A stretch of DNA of 47,898 nt, taken from NCBI GenBank assembly GCA_001464385.1, contig LNFB01000218.1, positions 1 to 47,898 of the forward strand. The letters are read 5' to 3'. The translations under genes and the position numbers were made by a program. The notes below the pieces were generated by a model. The model ran no database searches and was not told where the DNA came from. It saw nothing but the letters and a program-made list of their open reading frames with translations. Numbering within the stretch: the first letter of the stretch is position 1; each line of letters starts with the position of its first letter. The DNA is from Deltaproteobacteria bacterium Ga0077550 (GTDB lineage Bacteria; Myxococcota_A; Polyangia; Nannocystales; Nannocystaceae). Positions 1-10,093 of this stretch are shown in pieces.

Positions 1-21
1 GGTCCGCTGCCCACGAGGCCG

Positions 22-456
22 TTGGACGAGAAGAGCTATCTCAGCTACGCTCGAGATGGCTGCACGGATGCACAACTGGCGAGCGCGCTGAGCGAGATGT
101 ACCCCGGTCGGAAGGAACCGTGGCTTCACATGGCCGACGATGACCCTTGTCTGTACATCAGGATATTGCAGGCGGACGAGGCCGAAAGCTGGTTCCCCGA
201 GGAACTCGCTCCTGCTCTCCGCCACTTCGGCGGTGTCGTTCCACTCACGGTCGTGGCCGATGTGTCGGGACGGCATGACGGGACGACTCAGGTTCGACAG
301 CTCGCCGTGGCGCTTCTCTCGAGGTTCAAGGGGATCGCGGAAGACGAGTACTCGGACCGATTATGGTCGCTCGACGAGATCCAGCGAGACGCATGCGTCG
401 ACGGACATCGCTTCTTCGACTTCAAACACCCGCACGGCACCTCGAGCCCTGGCTAG
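22..456 (+). CDS. Uncharacterised protein, probably cut by the left window edge
   Basis: An acidic protein of at least 144 residues that I do not recognise. The TTG at 22 is only the first possible start: the frame stays open to base 1, so the true start may lie outside the window. It has no signal peptide or membrane segment in the visible part and looks cytosolic. Aromatic and acidic residues are spread through it (for example SYLSYARDG near the start and HRFFDFKHP near the end), as in small bacterial hypothetical or immunity-like proteins, but no motif decides this. Codon use is less extreme than in the genes that follow. The next gene starts 101 nt downstream on the same strand. Confidence 0.55.
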   Translation: MDEKSYLSYARDGCTDAQLASALSEMYPGRKEPWLHMADDDPCLYIRILQADEAESWFPEELAPALRHFGGVVPLTVVADVSGRHDGTTQVRQLAVALLSRFKGIAEDEYSDRLWSLDEIQRDACVDGHRFFDFKHPHGTSSPG

Positions 457-545
457 TCGTTCGCCGGACGCTCGCTCAGCTCGGAGACGACGGATCCGGC
501 TGAACTCTGCACGCGGCGTGCGCTGCCCACCGACGCACGGGGTGC

Positions 546-551
546 TATGCT
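546..551 (+). promoter_or_regulatory. Putative extended -10 (TGC-TATGCT), leaderless start at 558
   Basis: TGCTATGCT ends 6 nt before the ATG at 558, so transcription would be expected to begin at or next to the start codon. No Shine-Dalgarno sequence precedes the ATG. Inference from spacing and from the same arrangement at other genes here. Confidence 0.4.
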
Positions 552-557
552 CTCTCC

Positions 558-1643
558 ATGCGGCGGCTCGGAGCCCATGCCCTCCGCCTCGGCGCATGTG
601 CGGCACTCCTGCTCCTTGCCGCGTGTGGCCCCGACACGCGCGTCGACGCCCCATCGTTCGAGCACGCCACCTACGCCTACGTCGCCGACGATCTCCCTTG
701 GACCGCAACCATCGACGGCACTCACGACAGGGTTGCTGACAGCGCCCCTGCGGTCGTCCTCGACTGGGCACCCGACGGCAGACTCGCGTGGCTCGAGGCG
801 TCCGACGGGTGCGGATGCAAGATACAGGCGTGGGTCGCAGACGATCGATCGAGTCGGCTCGTCGCAGCGTTCAATCCGCCGAGCACGGGGCCCAGGCACT
901 TGCTGGCGCTGCGCTGGTCCCCTGCCGGCGAAGCGCTCGCGGGGCTCTACGGCGGCCCATCGAGTCTCTCGCACGACGCTGAGGTCAACGAGTTCTTCGT
1001 GGTCGATCTCCAGGAGCCCGAGCCCACGCGCGCCCGTGGCATCGGCAACCCGGGCGGCGAGGGGTTCCCGCCCGTCTGGTCCCCCGACGGTAACGCCGTC
1101 ATCGGCCTCGCGTGGGTCTTCGACAGCAATCCCGACGACGACAGCCCCGGCCTCTTCCTGCACGACCTCGTGACCGACGAAGTCCGCATCCCCGCGATCG
1201 GCCGGGTACGCGGCACCCATCCGCCGGCTTGGTCGCCCAATGGCCAGCGCATCGCGTTCGCCACACCAAGGGCTGGCACCCTCGACATCCACGTCGCCGA
1301 CTCCCCCGAGGCGCAGTCCACCCCACTGCTCGACGGCGCGTGCGACGACCTCAATCCACGTTGGATTTCGGACGGCGACACGCTCCTGGTGCGCCGATAC
1401 TGCCCGGACACCGCGCCGCAGGACGTCGTCATCGACGCCGACACCGGCGCGATACTGTCGACGATCGCAGGTCTTCCCGCCTGGGCCGAGCTCTCCCCCG
1501 ACGGCACGCGAGCGCTGTGGACCGAGACCGTCCCCGGCCAGCGCGACGGTGATATCGTGGTCTACGATCTCGCGACCGAGCACGTCGTGGAGCGCATCCG
1601 CGGCCGCAACCCGCGATGGCGACCGGCACTCGGCGATCCGTGA
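558..1643 (+). CDS. TolB/PD40-type beta-propeller lipoprotein
   Basis: 361 residues. A signal peptide with lipobox LLAAC (Cys23) predicts export and lipid anchoring. The rest is built from repeats of the TolB/PD40 kind, seen as WAPDGRLAW, LRWSPAGEAL, VWSPDGNAV, AWSPNGQRIAF, RWISDGDTL and LSPDGTRALW, about six blades. Such propellers usually act as protein-binding platforms at the periplasmic face of the outer membrane. No TolB N-terminal domain and no tol-pal genes are nearby, so this is not a housekeeping TolB. It ends 14 nt before a convergent gene. The fold call is fairly secure; the binding partner is unknown. Confidence 0.85.
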   Translation: MRRLGAHALRLGACAALLLLAACGPDTRVDAPSFEHATYAYVADDLPWTATIDGTHDRVADSAPAVVLDWAPDGRLAWLEASDGCGCKIQAWVADDRSSRLVAAFNPPSTGPRHLLALRWSPAGEALAGLYGGPSSLSHDAEVNEFFVVDLQEPEPTRARGIGNPGGEGFPPVWSPDGNAVIGLAWVFDSNPDDDSPGLFLHDLVTDEVRIPAIGRVRGTHPPAWSPNGQRIAFATPRAGTLDIHVADSPEAQSTPLLDGACDDLNPRWISDGDTLLVRRYCPDTAPQDVVIDADTGAILSTIAGLPAWAELSPDGTRALWTETVPGQRDGDIVVYDLATEHVVERIRGRNPRWRPALGDP

Positions 1644-1657
1644 ACCCCGCGAAGCCC

Positions 1658-2794
1658 TCAACCCCGCCCCGGCAGGATCACCAACCGCTCATTCTCTCCG
1701 ATCACCACATCGAGCAGCCCATCACCATCCACGTCGAACGGCCGCGCGACCTCAGCCTCCGGCGCCACGATCACCCGTTCCTGCCACGCACCCTCCGCGT
1801 GCAGCGACACCAGCCGCAAGACGCCGGTCACCCCGTCGACGCCCAGCACATCGTCGCGACCGTCGTGGTCCAGGTCCGCGACCGCGAGCGGCGAAGCGCT
1901 CACGTCCGGGTTCGACCAGATCACCTCGAGCGCGCCATCCTCTCCGGCGCGGACGATCGCGAACCCGACGCCGAAATCCCGCGACACCGCCAGCTCGGGT
2001 CGACCATCGGCGTCGAGGTCCGCTGACACGACGGCGTCGGCGTCGAATCCGATCTCGCCGCCACCGCGCTCCACGAAGTCCGATCCATCCTGCGCCAGCC
2101 AGTCCAGCCGGCCGACGCGCGACACGACGAGATCCAGCCGGCCGTCGCCGTCGACCTCGGCCACGGCGACGCTCTGCACCCCGACGACCGCCAGCGGTGG
2201 CGCCTCGATCGGACCGGGATCGCCGACCGTCCACACCGTGAGCGCGTCGGGGTCGACCTCGAAGAAGCGACCCGGCACACCGTCGGCGCCGGGCATGTAC
2301 GCATTGGGGTGCGTGCCCGACAGCGACCAGCCGAGGCGGAGCGCGCCCGTCTCGAACGACGCCTCGACCGCGCCGACCGGGAACGTGGTCCACACCAGGG
2401 CGTCGTCCCACCCGTCGGCGTCGAAGTCCCCGACGATGGACGAATAGGGGACGTTCTCGAGCAGGTACCACTCCTCGATCAACGTTGGTCCGTCGGCGCC
2501 ATGGAGGCGTCGCAATCGAGGATCTCGCGTCGCCGTGGCGAACAGCGAAGGTCCGCCGGGCGAGCGCAGGACGTGGAGCTCGTCGGCACCGAGTGTGTCG
2601 AGAACGACGGGCTCGCCGAAACACAGCTCTTCGGGGTCGACGCGGTCGTCACCGCACCCCGCACAGGCGCCGTCGCGGCAGGGTTGGCCGTCTGCGCAAT
2701 CGCGATCCTGGTCGCACGCGTCGCCCGGGGCGCCAGCGTCAGGGGAACACGCCGCCATCAGCGCCGCGAGATGCCACGTCCACCGTCCTGGCAC
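1658..2794 (-). CDS. FG-GAP/VCBS repeat lipoprotein
   Basis: 378 residues from a GTG at 2794. This start is chosen because a -10-like TATCGT lies 6 nt upstream and because it puts a short signal peptide directly before lipobox MAAC (Cys16); a longer frame from 2932 would overlap the divergent gene. A Cys-rich stretch (CDQDRDC, CRDGACAGC) follows the anchor. Then come at least five Asp-rich calcium-loop motifs of the FG-GAP type: DFDADGWDD, EVDGDGRLD, DLDADGRPE, DLDHDGRDD and DVDGDGLLD. The expected fold is a surface beta-propeller for adhesion or ligand binding. It resembles the lipoprotein at 27810-29111. Confidence 0.85.
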   Translation of the reverse strand: MPGRWTWHLAALMAACSPDAGAPGDACDQDRDCADGQPCRDGACAGCGDDRVDPEELCFGEPVVLDTLGADELHVLRSPGGPSLFATATRDPRLRRLHGADGPTLIEEWYLLENVPYSSIVGDFDADGWDDALVWTTFPVGAVEASFETGALRLGWSLSGTHPNAYMPGADGVPGRFFEVDPDALTVWTVGDPGPIEAPPLAVVGVQSVAVAEVDGDGRLDLVVSRVGRLDWLAQDGSDFVERGGGEIGFDADAVVSADLDADGRPELAVSRDFGVGFAIVRAGEDGALEVIWSNPDVSASPLAVADLDHDGRDDVLGVDGVTGVLRLVSLHAEGAWQERVIVAPEAEVARPFDVDGDGLLDVVIGENERLVILPGRG

Positions 2795-2800
2795 CCCTCG

Positions 2801-2806
2801 ACGATA
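2801..2806 (-). promoter_or_regulatory. Putative extended -10 (TGG-TATCGT) for the gene starting at 2794
   Basis: On the minus strand TGGTATCGT is followed after 6 nt by the GTG at 2794. It lies about 40 nt from the divergent TTGACA element, so the two promoters are packed back to back. Confidence 0.4.
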
Positions 2807-2842
2807 CCACGGCCGCGCGCGAACACTCGGAGTGTCCGAAGG

Positions 2843-2871
2843 TTGACACGCACGCCGACCCGCTCGACGAT
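2843..2871 (+). promoter_or_regulatory. Sigma-70-like promoter TTGACA-N17-GACGAT, leaderless start
   Basis: A perfect TTGACA (2843-2848) is followed after exactly 17 nt by GACGAT (2866-2871), and the ATG at 2878 lies 6 nt further on. It is the best -35 in the window and predicts a transcript that begins at or next to the start codon. Confidence 0.5.
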
Positions 2872-2877
2872 CGAGCG

Positions 2878-4116
2878 ATGCGCAGCGGATGGGCGCCCCT
2901 CCTGGTGACCGCTGGTTGCGTGTCGTCTGCATCCGCTCCCACGTCGACCGACGACGCTGCGTCGGGTTCGGGTGGAGCGACCGAGGGGCGCGCGTGCGAG
3001 CTCGCGGTCGTCGCCGGACCCACGTGGCTCGACGACGCGCTCGGTGAGCTTCCGGGCGGCTCCTTTGGCATGCTCGGTTTGCTCGCCACGCCAGGAGGAC
3101 TCCTCGCCGTCTTCTCGCGGCACGAAGCCGGGGAGGCGGAACACTCCGACCTGCTGTTCACGGCCCGTTTCGATCACGAGCGCAGGCCACAGGGCACCGC
3201 GGTCGAGATCGATGCGATGGGCGGCGCGACCTGGTCGGCCGGCCCCGAGTTCATGGTCCGCGCGCACTGCACTCATTTCGCGATCGACTGGGGCCTCGTC
3301 GACGTCACCGGTCAGACCGTCGCCGTGCTGCCGCCACCGGGTGACCTCGGTTGCGCCGCCGCCCCCGCGGTGGCGTGGCTCGGGACGACGCGATTCCTGG
3401 CGGCTTGGTTGAGCCGCGACGGCGGCGAGCCGAACAACAGCGGCTGTCCGGAGCCCGGCTCGTGCGTCGCGCTCGCCCTCGTCGAGGACGGCGTCGTCTC
3501 GGTGGCCCGGCCGCTCTTCGACGACGGCGCCAACGGCCCGACTCCGAGCGTCACGATCGCGGCCTCGGACGACGCGGCCGTCGTCGCGCAGCTCCGCTGG
3601 TCCCAGGATGAGTCGACGAACGAGATCGTCGCGATGCTCGTCGACCACGCCGGCACGACGCTGGGATCCGAGGTGGTCATCGAGATGCCCGAGTCGACCC
3701 CCGACGATCGTTTCCTGTCGCTGGGGGCGATCGCCGAGCCCGACGGCGGCTTCGCGATCTACCTCGGCGGCTACGGCCCGTCGATGGCGCGCACTCGCCT
3801 CGATCGCGACGGCGCCGTGGTCGAGCCCTTCACCGAGCTGCCGCTGTTCCACGAGGTCGGCGTGTTCGGCGTGTACCGCCGCGACTTCGGCCTGTTCCCC
3901 TGGCGAGACGGCGCGATCGCGTTCGGCTCCGCCGTCGACGGTGGCCTGACCAACGGCCTGCTCACGGGCCTCGACGCCGCTGGCGCGCCGATCGGACACA
4001 TTCCACTCGCCGGTATGCAGCGGGCGCTCGCGGGCGTCGACGAGCGGACCTGGCTGCTGGACGCCGACGCCAGTGGTCGGCTGTACCTGAGCGAACTCGG
4101 CTGCGTCGAGCAGTGA
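2878..4116 (+). CDS. Lipoprotein of unknown function, propeller-like
   Basis: 412 residues from the ATG at 2878, which fits the TTGACA promoter and a compact signal peptide with lipobox VTAGC (Cys14). A short Ser/Gly/Asp linker leads into a long all-beta domain. Weak repeats such as PAVAWLGTTRFLAAWLSRDGG, SVTIAASDDAAVVAQLRW and GAIAEPDGGFAIYL recur every 50 to 60 residues, as in predatory-bacterium lipoproteins with irregular propellers. No catalytic motif is visible. Its divergent neighbour at 1658-2794 is also a lipoprotein, and the two may share control through the overlapping promoters. Confidence 0.75.
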   Translation: MRSGWAPLLVTAGCVSSASAPTSTDDAASGSGGATEGRACELAVVAGPTWLDDALGELPGGSFGMLGLLATPGGLLAVFSRHEAGEAEHSDLLFTARFDHERRPQGTAVEIDAMGGATWSAGPEFMVRAHCTHFAIDWGLVDVTGQTVAVLPPPGDLGCAAAPAVAWLGTTRFLAAWLSRDGGEPNNSGCPEPGSCVALALVEDGVVSVARPLFDDGANGPTPSVTIAASDDAAVVAQLRWSQDESTNEIVAMLVDHAGTTLGSEVVIEMPESTPDDRFLSLGAIAEPDGGFAIYLGGYGPSMARTRLDRDGAVVEPFTELPLFHEVGVFGVYRRDFGLFPWRDGAIAFGSAVDGGLTNGLLTGLDAAGAPIGHIPLAGMQRALAGVDERTWLLDADASGRLYLSELGCVEQ

Positions 4117-4157
4117 TGTGAACTCCGAACCGGTGGACCGATCCCAGCCCAGCAAGG

Positions 4158-4766
4158 ATGAACCGACACATGTTCCCCGACCGAATCCTCCTCGTCGACC
4201 GTTACGCGCCGCTCTGTAGGGCTTGGGCGGAGAGCTTCGCCGACTACGACGACGTCGAGGTCGTCCAGGGCGACTTCTTCTCCCGTGATGCCCACGCCAT
4301 GGTGAGCCCGGCGAACAGCTTCGGGATCATGGACGGAGGACTCGACCTCGCGATTCGTGACGAGCTCGGCTTCGAGATCCAGGCCGCGGTGCAGAAGGTG
4401 ATCCTCGAGCGTCACCACGGCGAGCTGCCGGTGGGGAGCGCCGAGATCGTGGTGACAGGGCACGCACGATGGCCACACCTCGTCGTGGCGCCGACGATGC
4501 GGATCCCCGAGAGCGCCGCGCAGACAACCAACGCCTACGTGGCCTTCCGCGCGATACTCCTCGCGGTTCGCCGATTCAACGCGGAGAACGACGCGGGGAT
4601 TCGCTCGGTCCTCGTCCCGGGGCTCTGCACGGGTGTCGGCGGCATGGACCCGCGCCGGTGCGCCGCGCAGATGAAGATCGCGTTCGACCAGGTCTCGAAG
4701 CCGGCGCGCATCCCCAGCTACGCGGCGATCCACGAGACGCATCGCGTGCTCCGCTCGGCGGGCTGA
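4158..4766 (+). CDS. Macro-domain protein (ADP-ribose-binding type)
   Basis: 202 residues, cytosolic. The macro-domain signatures are all present: VQGDFF (residues 36-41), SPANSFGIMDGG (50-61), the buried strand LVVAPTMR, and near the C-terminus VLVPGLCTGVGGM, the phosphate-binding loop. Macro domains bind ADP-ribose or its derivatives, and some remove ADP-ribose from proteins or nucleic acids. The SPANSFGIMDGG form, with a longer insert than the usual NAAN, resembles phosphatase-like macro proteins. An alternative ATG at 4170 has an AAGGA about ten bases upstream. No partner ADP-ribosyltransferase is adjacent. Confidence 0.85.
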   Translation: MNRHMFPDRILLVDRYAPLCRAWAESFADYDDVEVVQGDFFSRDAHAMVSPANSFGIMDGGLDLAIRDELGFEIQAAVQKVILERHHGELPVGSAEIVVTGHARWPHLVVAPTMRIPESAAQTTNAYVAFRAILLAVRRFNAENDAGIRSVLVPGLCTGVGGMDPRRCAAQMKIAFDQVSKPARIPSYAAIHETHRVLRSAG

Positions 4767-4785
4767 CAGGTCGCTCGCCTCCGCA

Positions 4786-5850
4786 TCACGGAAACCGCCC
4801 CTCCACCCCCAACCCCACCCTCCCGAACACCGCCCTCGTCTGGTGCAGCCGCTCGAGCCCGTCGATCTCGATCACGCTCCGCACCAGCGGCACCCCCAGC
4901 GCCGCCTGCAGCACCAGCGCGATGTTCGGCCGAGGCGCCCACGCCAACCCCGGCCCGCCGGTCACCGCGGACCACGGCCGCCTCGCGGTGCGGGCCCCGT
5001 CGAAGCCGAAGCCCTCGACGATCATCCGCCCGCCCTCGAGCCCACCGCACAGCGGGAACTCGAGCGTTGCGCCGCTGCGCAGGCGCTTGGTCGGGACGCC
5101 GCAGCCGCGCACGCCGATCGCCCACGTGGAGAAGCGACCGCCGGCGCGGGGATCGAGCGTCGCGCGATCCGTCGATTGCAGTCGGTACGCCCCCGTGATC
5201 TCCGCCCGCCACCGCCGACCGAGCGCGCCGCCGGCCGCCTCGAAGAACGCGGCCGCACCCGGGAGCGCACCGACGTCGATGCCACCCCCGGCGCGCAGCA
5301 GCCCACGGAATCGCCGAGTTCGCGTCCCGCCGGGTGTGTCCACCGTGGGCGACGACGGGGTGCTCTTCGCAGGCGAGGTCTCCACCGCCGAGCCAGACGC
5401 AGGAGCATTCGTCGCAGGCGAGCCCGTCGCGACCACCGCAGACTCGGGCGGCGGCGGCACATCCGTCACAGGCCCCGGCGTCGCAGGCTCCTCCGACACC
5501 ACGGCCACCTCCGGCGTCACGATCGCCAGCGCGATCACCAGCGCCGCGGCGTCCATCGCCGTGCCGCACTCGGGCGCGACGAACGTTCGCACCGTGGGCT
5601 CACCGTCGTCCCGCACGATCTCGACATCGAGCTGCCACTGACCATCGTCCCGCCGGCGCAGCGTCGCATCCGCGACGACGTCGCCCGCACCCGCGCTCGC
5701 GTCGAGCTGCGCGCGCACCCGCTCGGACAACGCCGGGCCGTCACACGTCGCGCCCGCGCCGTGGATGCGGTCGGCGAGGTCGGGCGGCGCGGCAGCGAGG
5801 GCCGCGGCAACCAGCGGGACGAGCCAGGGCAACCCGCAGAGGATAGGCAA
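4786..5850 (-). CDS. Outer-membrane-like beta-strand protein, paralogue of 26756-27760
   Basis: 354 residues from a TTG at 5850, 15 nt after the beta-helix lipoprotein stop, so probably the second gene of that operon. A signal peptide is followed by a mixed domain with one Cys in CDGPALSERV and another in APECGTAMDAAALVIALAI, then a Pro/Ala/Ser linker (about residues 120-175). The C-terminal half has alternating strands and ends in the hydrophobic GVEGRFP, as outer-membrane barrels do. The same order (GxWxLDVEIV, Cys-AA-ALIxALAL, linker, GVPLVR near the end) recurs in the 334-residue protein at 26756-27760. The exact role is unknown. Confidence 0.7.
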   Translation of the reverse strand: MPILCGLPWLVPLVAAALAAAPPDLADRIHGAGATCDGPALSERVRAQLDASAGAGDVVADATLRRRDDGQWQLDVEIVRDDGEPTVRTFVAPECGTAMDAAALVIALAIVTPEVAVVSEEPATPGPVTDVPPPPESAVVATGSPATNAPASGSAVETSPAKSTPSSPTVDTPGGTRTRRFRGLLRAGGGIDVGALPGAAAFFEAAGGALGRRWRAEITGAYRLQSTDRATLDPRAGGRFSTWAIGVRGCGVPTKRLRSGATLEFPLCGGLEGGRMIVEGFGFDGARTARRPWSAVTGGPGLAWAPRPNIALVLQAALGVPLVRSVIEIDGLERLHQTRAVFGRVGLGVEGRFP

Positions 5851-5865
5851 TCGCCGCGCAGCGCA

Positions 5866-7701
5866 CTACGGCGCGAGGTCGTAGCGCTGTCGCACCAACA
5901 CGGGCCCGGACCAGCCCAGCCCGCCCGCCTCGTCGTAGCCCTCGAGCGGCTGCGGTGCCGGGCCGATCGCGTTGCCGTCGCAGTCCCGCGCGCCGATCGG
6001 ATCGTCGCACGCGCTCCAGTCCGAGGCCGGCGTGAACGCGGCGAGGAACGCCGCGTCCCACGCGTCGCTCGGCACGCCCGGCTCGAAGTCGCCGAAGCCC
6101 GGCACGCTGGCGCACTGCGAGTCGACGTCCTGCCCGATCGCGGCGATCCACGCCGCGAGATCGACGGTGCCGCCGGCGTCGGCGAAGGTGCAGGCGGCCG
6201 CGTCCGCGCCGACGTACCACTGACGATCGAAGGCCACGACGTGCTCCGCGGCCGTCCCGCTCCACACCGCCACCGAGCGCCGGCCGCCGCGGGCCCACAG
6301 CAGGTTGCGCGACGCCGATGCGGCCGCCGCGTCGTCGAGCCCGAGCGCGTCGCCGAGCGTCCCGTCGTGGACCACGGTGTTGGCCACGGCGGAGGCGGTG
6401 CGATCGACGACGATGCCGCCGACGCCGGTCTCGAACGCGACGTTGCCCGAGAGCTGACCGCCGCCGGCGGTGCTCAGCCGCAGCGCCGCCTGCCAGCTCT
6501 CGGTGCCCTGCGCCCGGCCCACGAGGTTGTCGACCACCCACGCGAACCCCGAGCTCGACGCCACGATGCCCTCGACGGTGTCGCTGACGCGGTTGCGCGC
6601 CACCTTGATGTCGCCCACCGGGGTGTCGGGGGCCCCAACGCTGACGTCGATGCCGCTGCCCTCGCTGTCGAAGACGCGGTTGTCGAGCACCCAGTGGTGG
6701 TGACCCACGCGCACCACCGGATCCGACCAGGTCGCGTCGATGATCGAGATCCCGGAGTTGCCGACGTCGTGGACGACGTTGTCGACGATGGCGAGGTACG
6801 ACGCGCCCTCCCAGGCGAGGATGCCCCGCGCAACGCAGGCGGTGAGCTCGTTGTCGACGATCGTGACGTGATCGCTGCGCTCGACGAGGATGCACGGACG
6901 ATTGCCGAACAGCGCCGTGAGGTCGGCGTCGGCCGGGTCGTCCTGCACGTGGAGGTCGCGGATCACGACGTGGCTCGAGTCGCCCACGCGCACGTTCCCC
7001 GGCTGGATGCGCGGGCGTCCGTCCGCGAGCGGACCGTACGCGCCGACGACGATCGGCGCGGCCTCGGTGCCGTGGACGTCGTCGAACTCGAGGCGATGGC
7101 CGCCCGCGGGATCGCCCCACGTCCCTCCGCGGCGCAGCAGGAAGTGATCGCCGGGCTGCGCGGTGGCGATCGCCGCGTCCAGTCGCGAGAGCGTGCGCCA
7201 CGGCGCGTCGAGGGTGCCGGCGGCCGCGTCGTCGCCGGCGACGTCGTCGACGTACCAGCACGGCGCGTCGTCGCAGGGATCGGCGACGCACGACAGATCG
7301 ACCACCCAGTAGCCGGGCTCGCACGCGCACGTCGGCGCGCCGTCGAGCACGACGCACGCGCCGGCCCCCGAGCAGTCGACGTCGTCGCACGGTCCCGCGG
7401 GCGTGCCGGTCGTCGCGCTGCCCGTGGTCGGATCGCCCAGGGTGGTGCTGGTCGCGGGCGCGGGGCCCGTGGATCCCTCGGCGATCCCGTCCTCGACGCA
7501 GTCGCCGGCGTGGCGGCCCGCCAGCTCGCTGTAGCGCAGGCCCGACGCGCAGCCCTCGTCCGGGTAGGCGCAGCCACCCGCCACGCAGACGCCGTCGGCG
7601 CGCAGGGAGCATTGCGCGTCGTCGATGCAGGTCAGCTCGTCGCGGGCGATGCAGGCGCCCAGCGCCGCACCCACGATCGCGATCGACCCACGGCGGTCCA
7701 C
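5866..7701 (-). CDS. Right-handed beta-helix lipoprotein with EGF-like module
   Basis: 611 residues from a GTG at 7701. Lipobox ALGAC gives Cys17. Residues 18 to about 150 hold two Cys-rich modules, including an EGF-like CDDVDCSGAGAC...CACEPGYW, separated by a Thr/Gly linker. From about residue 155 onwards repeated strands and Asn/Asp turns such as ILVERSDHVTIVDNELT, YLAIVDNVVHDVGNSGISI and HHWVLDNRVFDSEGSGIDV show a parallel beta-helix of the pectate-lyase/NosD kind. Such proteins bind or cleave polysaccharides, but I cannot point to lyase residues. Extracellular or cell-surface location is predicted. Confidence 0.85.
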   Translation of the reverse strand: MDRRGSIAIVGAALGACIARDELTCIDDAQCSLRADGVCVAGGCAYPDEGCASGLRYSELAGRHAGDCVEDGIAEGSTGPAPATSTTLGDPTTGSATTGTPAGPCDDVDCSGAGACVVLDGAPTCACEPGYWVVDLSCVADPCDDAPCWYVDDVAGDDAAAGTLDAPWRTLSRLDAAIATAQPGDHFLLRRGGTWGDPAGGHRLEFDDVHGTEAAPIVVGAYGPLADGRPRIQPGNVRVGDSSHVVIRDLHVQDDPADADLTALFGNRPCILVERSDHVTIVDNELTACVARGILAWEGASYLAIVDNVVHDVGNSGISIIDATWSDPVVRVGHHHWVLDNRVFDSEGSGIDVSVGAPDTPVGDIKVARNRVSDTVEGIVASSSGFAWVVDNLVGRAQGTESWQAALRLSTAGGGQLSGNVAFETGVGGIVVDRTASAVANTVVHDGTLGDALGLDDAAAASASRNLLWARGGRRSVAVWSGTAAEHVVAFDRQWYVGADAAACTFADAGGTVDLAAWIAAIGQDVDSQCASVPGFGDFEPGVPSDAWDAAFLAAFTPASDWSACDDPIGARDCDGNAIGPAPQPLEGYDEAGGLGWSGPVLVRQRYDLAP

Positions 7702-7708
7702 ACGATGC

Positions 7709-7714
7709 AGCGTA
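7709..7714 (-). promoter_or_regulatory. Putative extended -10 (TGC-TACGCT) for the gene starting at 7701
   Basis: On the minus strand TGCTACGCT is followed after 7 nt by the GTG at 7701. There is no Shine-Dalgarno, which fits a leaderless transcript. Confidence 0.4.
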
Positions 7715-7873
7715 GCAAGCCGGCGTCGCCCCGGTCTGCGGACCCGCGGAGAAATTAAATCGACGCACCGGCGCAGACGGGCCGCCCAACTCGCGCAACT
7801 GGTCTCGGCGACGGACCCTCGATGAGCCCCTCGAACCGCGATCCCGAAGCGCCGAGCGCGCGCCTCCGCGTGC

Positions 7874-7879
7874 TACGGT
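7874..7879 (+). promoter_or_regulatory. Putative extended -10 (TGC-TACGGT) for the sigma gene
   Basis: TGCTACGGT ends 23 nt before the ATG at 7903 and lies downstream of the other candidate ATG at 7822. If it is the promoter, the shorter sigma factor is the one made. The 7702-7870 stretch otherwise holds an AT-rich island (GAAATTAAAT at 7751-7760) that may serve either divergent promoter. Confidence 0.3.
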
Positions 7880-7902
7880 GGTTGCGTCCGAGCGCGGTCC
7901 CG

Positions 7903-8559
7903 ATGGAGTCCAGCGACTTCGAGCTCTTGGCGAGGTGGCAGGGCGGTGATGCCCTCGCCGGCAACACGCTGGTGTCGCGGCACTACGCCACCGTGCGGCG
8001 GTTCTTCGAGGTGCGGCTCACCCATGTCGCGGAGGATCTGACCCAGCGCGTGTTCCTCGATTGCATGCACGCGCTCGACCGCGGTGCCGTGCACACCAGC
8101 TTCCGCGCCTACCTGCTGGGCATCGCGCGCAACCGCATGCTCATGCACCTGCGCAGCACCACGCGCCACGACGAGCTGCGACAGTTCGCGGACGACGGCC
8201 GCGATCGGCCCTCGCGCAAGACCTCGTTGACGGCCGTGTTCGCGCGGATGCAGCAGCATCACCTGTTGCTGCGGGCGATGGTCGAGCTGCCGCCCGACCT
8301 GCAGATCGCCCTGCAGCTCTACTACTGGGACGGTCTGTCGACCGTCGAGATCGGCGAGGTGTTGCAGGTGCCGGCGAGCACCATCACCACGCGGCTGGCC
8401 CGCGCGCGCGAGCTGATCAAGCGCGAGCTCGCGCGAACCGGAACGCCGAGCCCCGCGCGCGCGTCGCTGCTCCGCGACCTGGCGGGATGGACGACCTCGT
8501 TGGTCCATCCCGACGCCCCCACGCCCGAGGGGCCCGCGTCCGACGACGGACCCGCGTGA
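7903..8559 (+). CDS. ECF-type RNA polymerase sigma factor
   Basis: 218 residues from the ATG at 7903; an in-frame ATG at 7822 would add 27 residues. Region 2 is seen in DFELLARWQGGDALA, then VAEDLTQRVFLDCM and SFRAYLLGIARNRML, the -10-binding helices. Region 4 is LYYWDGLSTVEIGEVLQVPASTITTRLARARELIK, a helix-turn-helix for the -35. It would direct polymerase to a small regulon. No anti-sigma gene follows; instead a Ser/Thr kinase starts 12 nt downstream, which suggests signalling through phosphorylation. The last 30 residues are Pro/Asp-rich and probably disordered. The same sigma-kinase pairing appears at 31067-34728. Confidence 0.9.
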   Translation: MESSDFELLARWQGGDALAGNTLVSRHYATVRRFFEVRLTHVAEDLTQRVFLDCMHALDRGAVHTSFRAYLLGIARNRMLMHLRSTTRHDELRQFADDGRDRPSRKTSLTAVFARMQQHHLLLRAMVELPPDLQIALQLYYWDGLSTVEIGEVLQVPASTITTRLARARELIKRELARTGTPSPARASLLRDLAGWTTSLVHPDAPTPEGPASDDGPA

Positions 8560-8565
8560 TAGCAT
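8560..8565 (+). promoter_or_regulatory. Putative extended -10 (TGA-TAGCAT), leaderless start at 8572
   Basis: TGATAGCAT overlaps the stop codon of the sigma gene (TGA at 8557-8559) and ends 6 nt before the GTG of the kinase. The kinase could therefore be made from its own transcript as well as by readthrough. Confidence 0.4.
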
Positions 8566-8571
8566 CGACGG

Positions 8572-10065
<1,494 letters not shown>

Positions 10066-10080
10066 TGCGACGCGGGCGGG

Positions 10081-10086
10081 TATGCT
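10081..10086 (+). promoter_or_regulatory. Putative -10 (TATGCT), leaderless start at 10094
   Basis: GGGTATGCT is followed after 7 nt by the ATG at 10094. This favours that ATG over the in-frame ATG at 10082, which lies inside the hexamer. Confidence 0.35.
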
Positions 10087-10093
10087 CGCGTCG

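Noticed and set aside
4843..7758. 971-codon rightward open frame, Arg/Pro/His-rich
   Set aside because: It is antisense to two genes with signal peptides and clear domains. Its composition is what the GC-rich complement of real genes produces.
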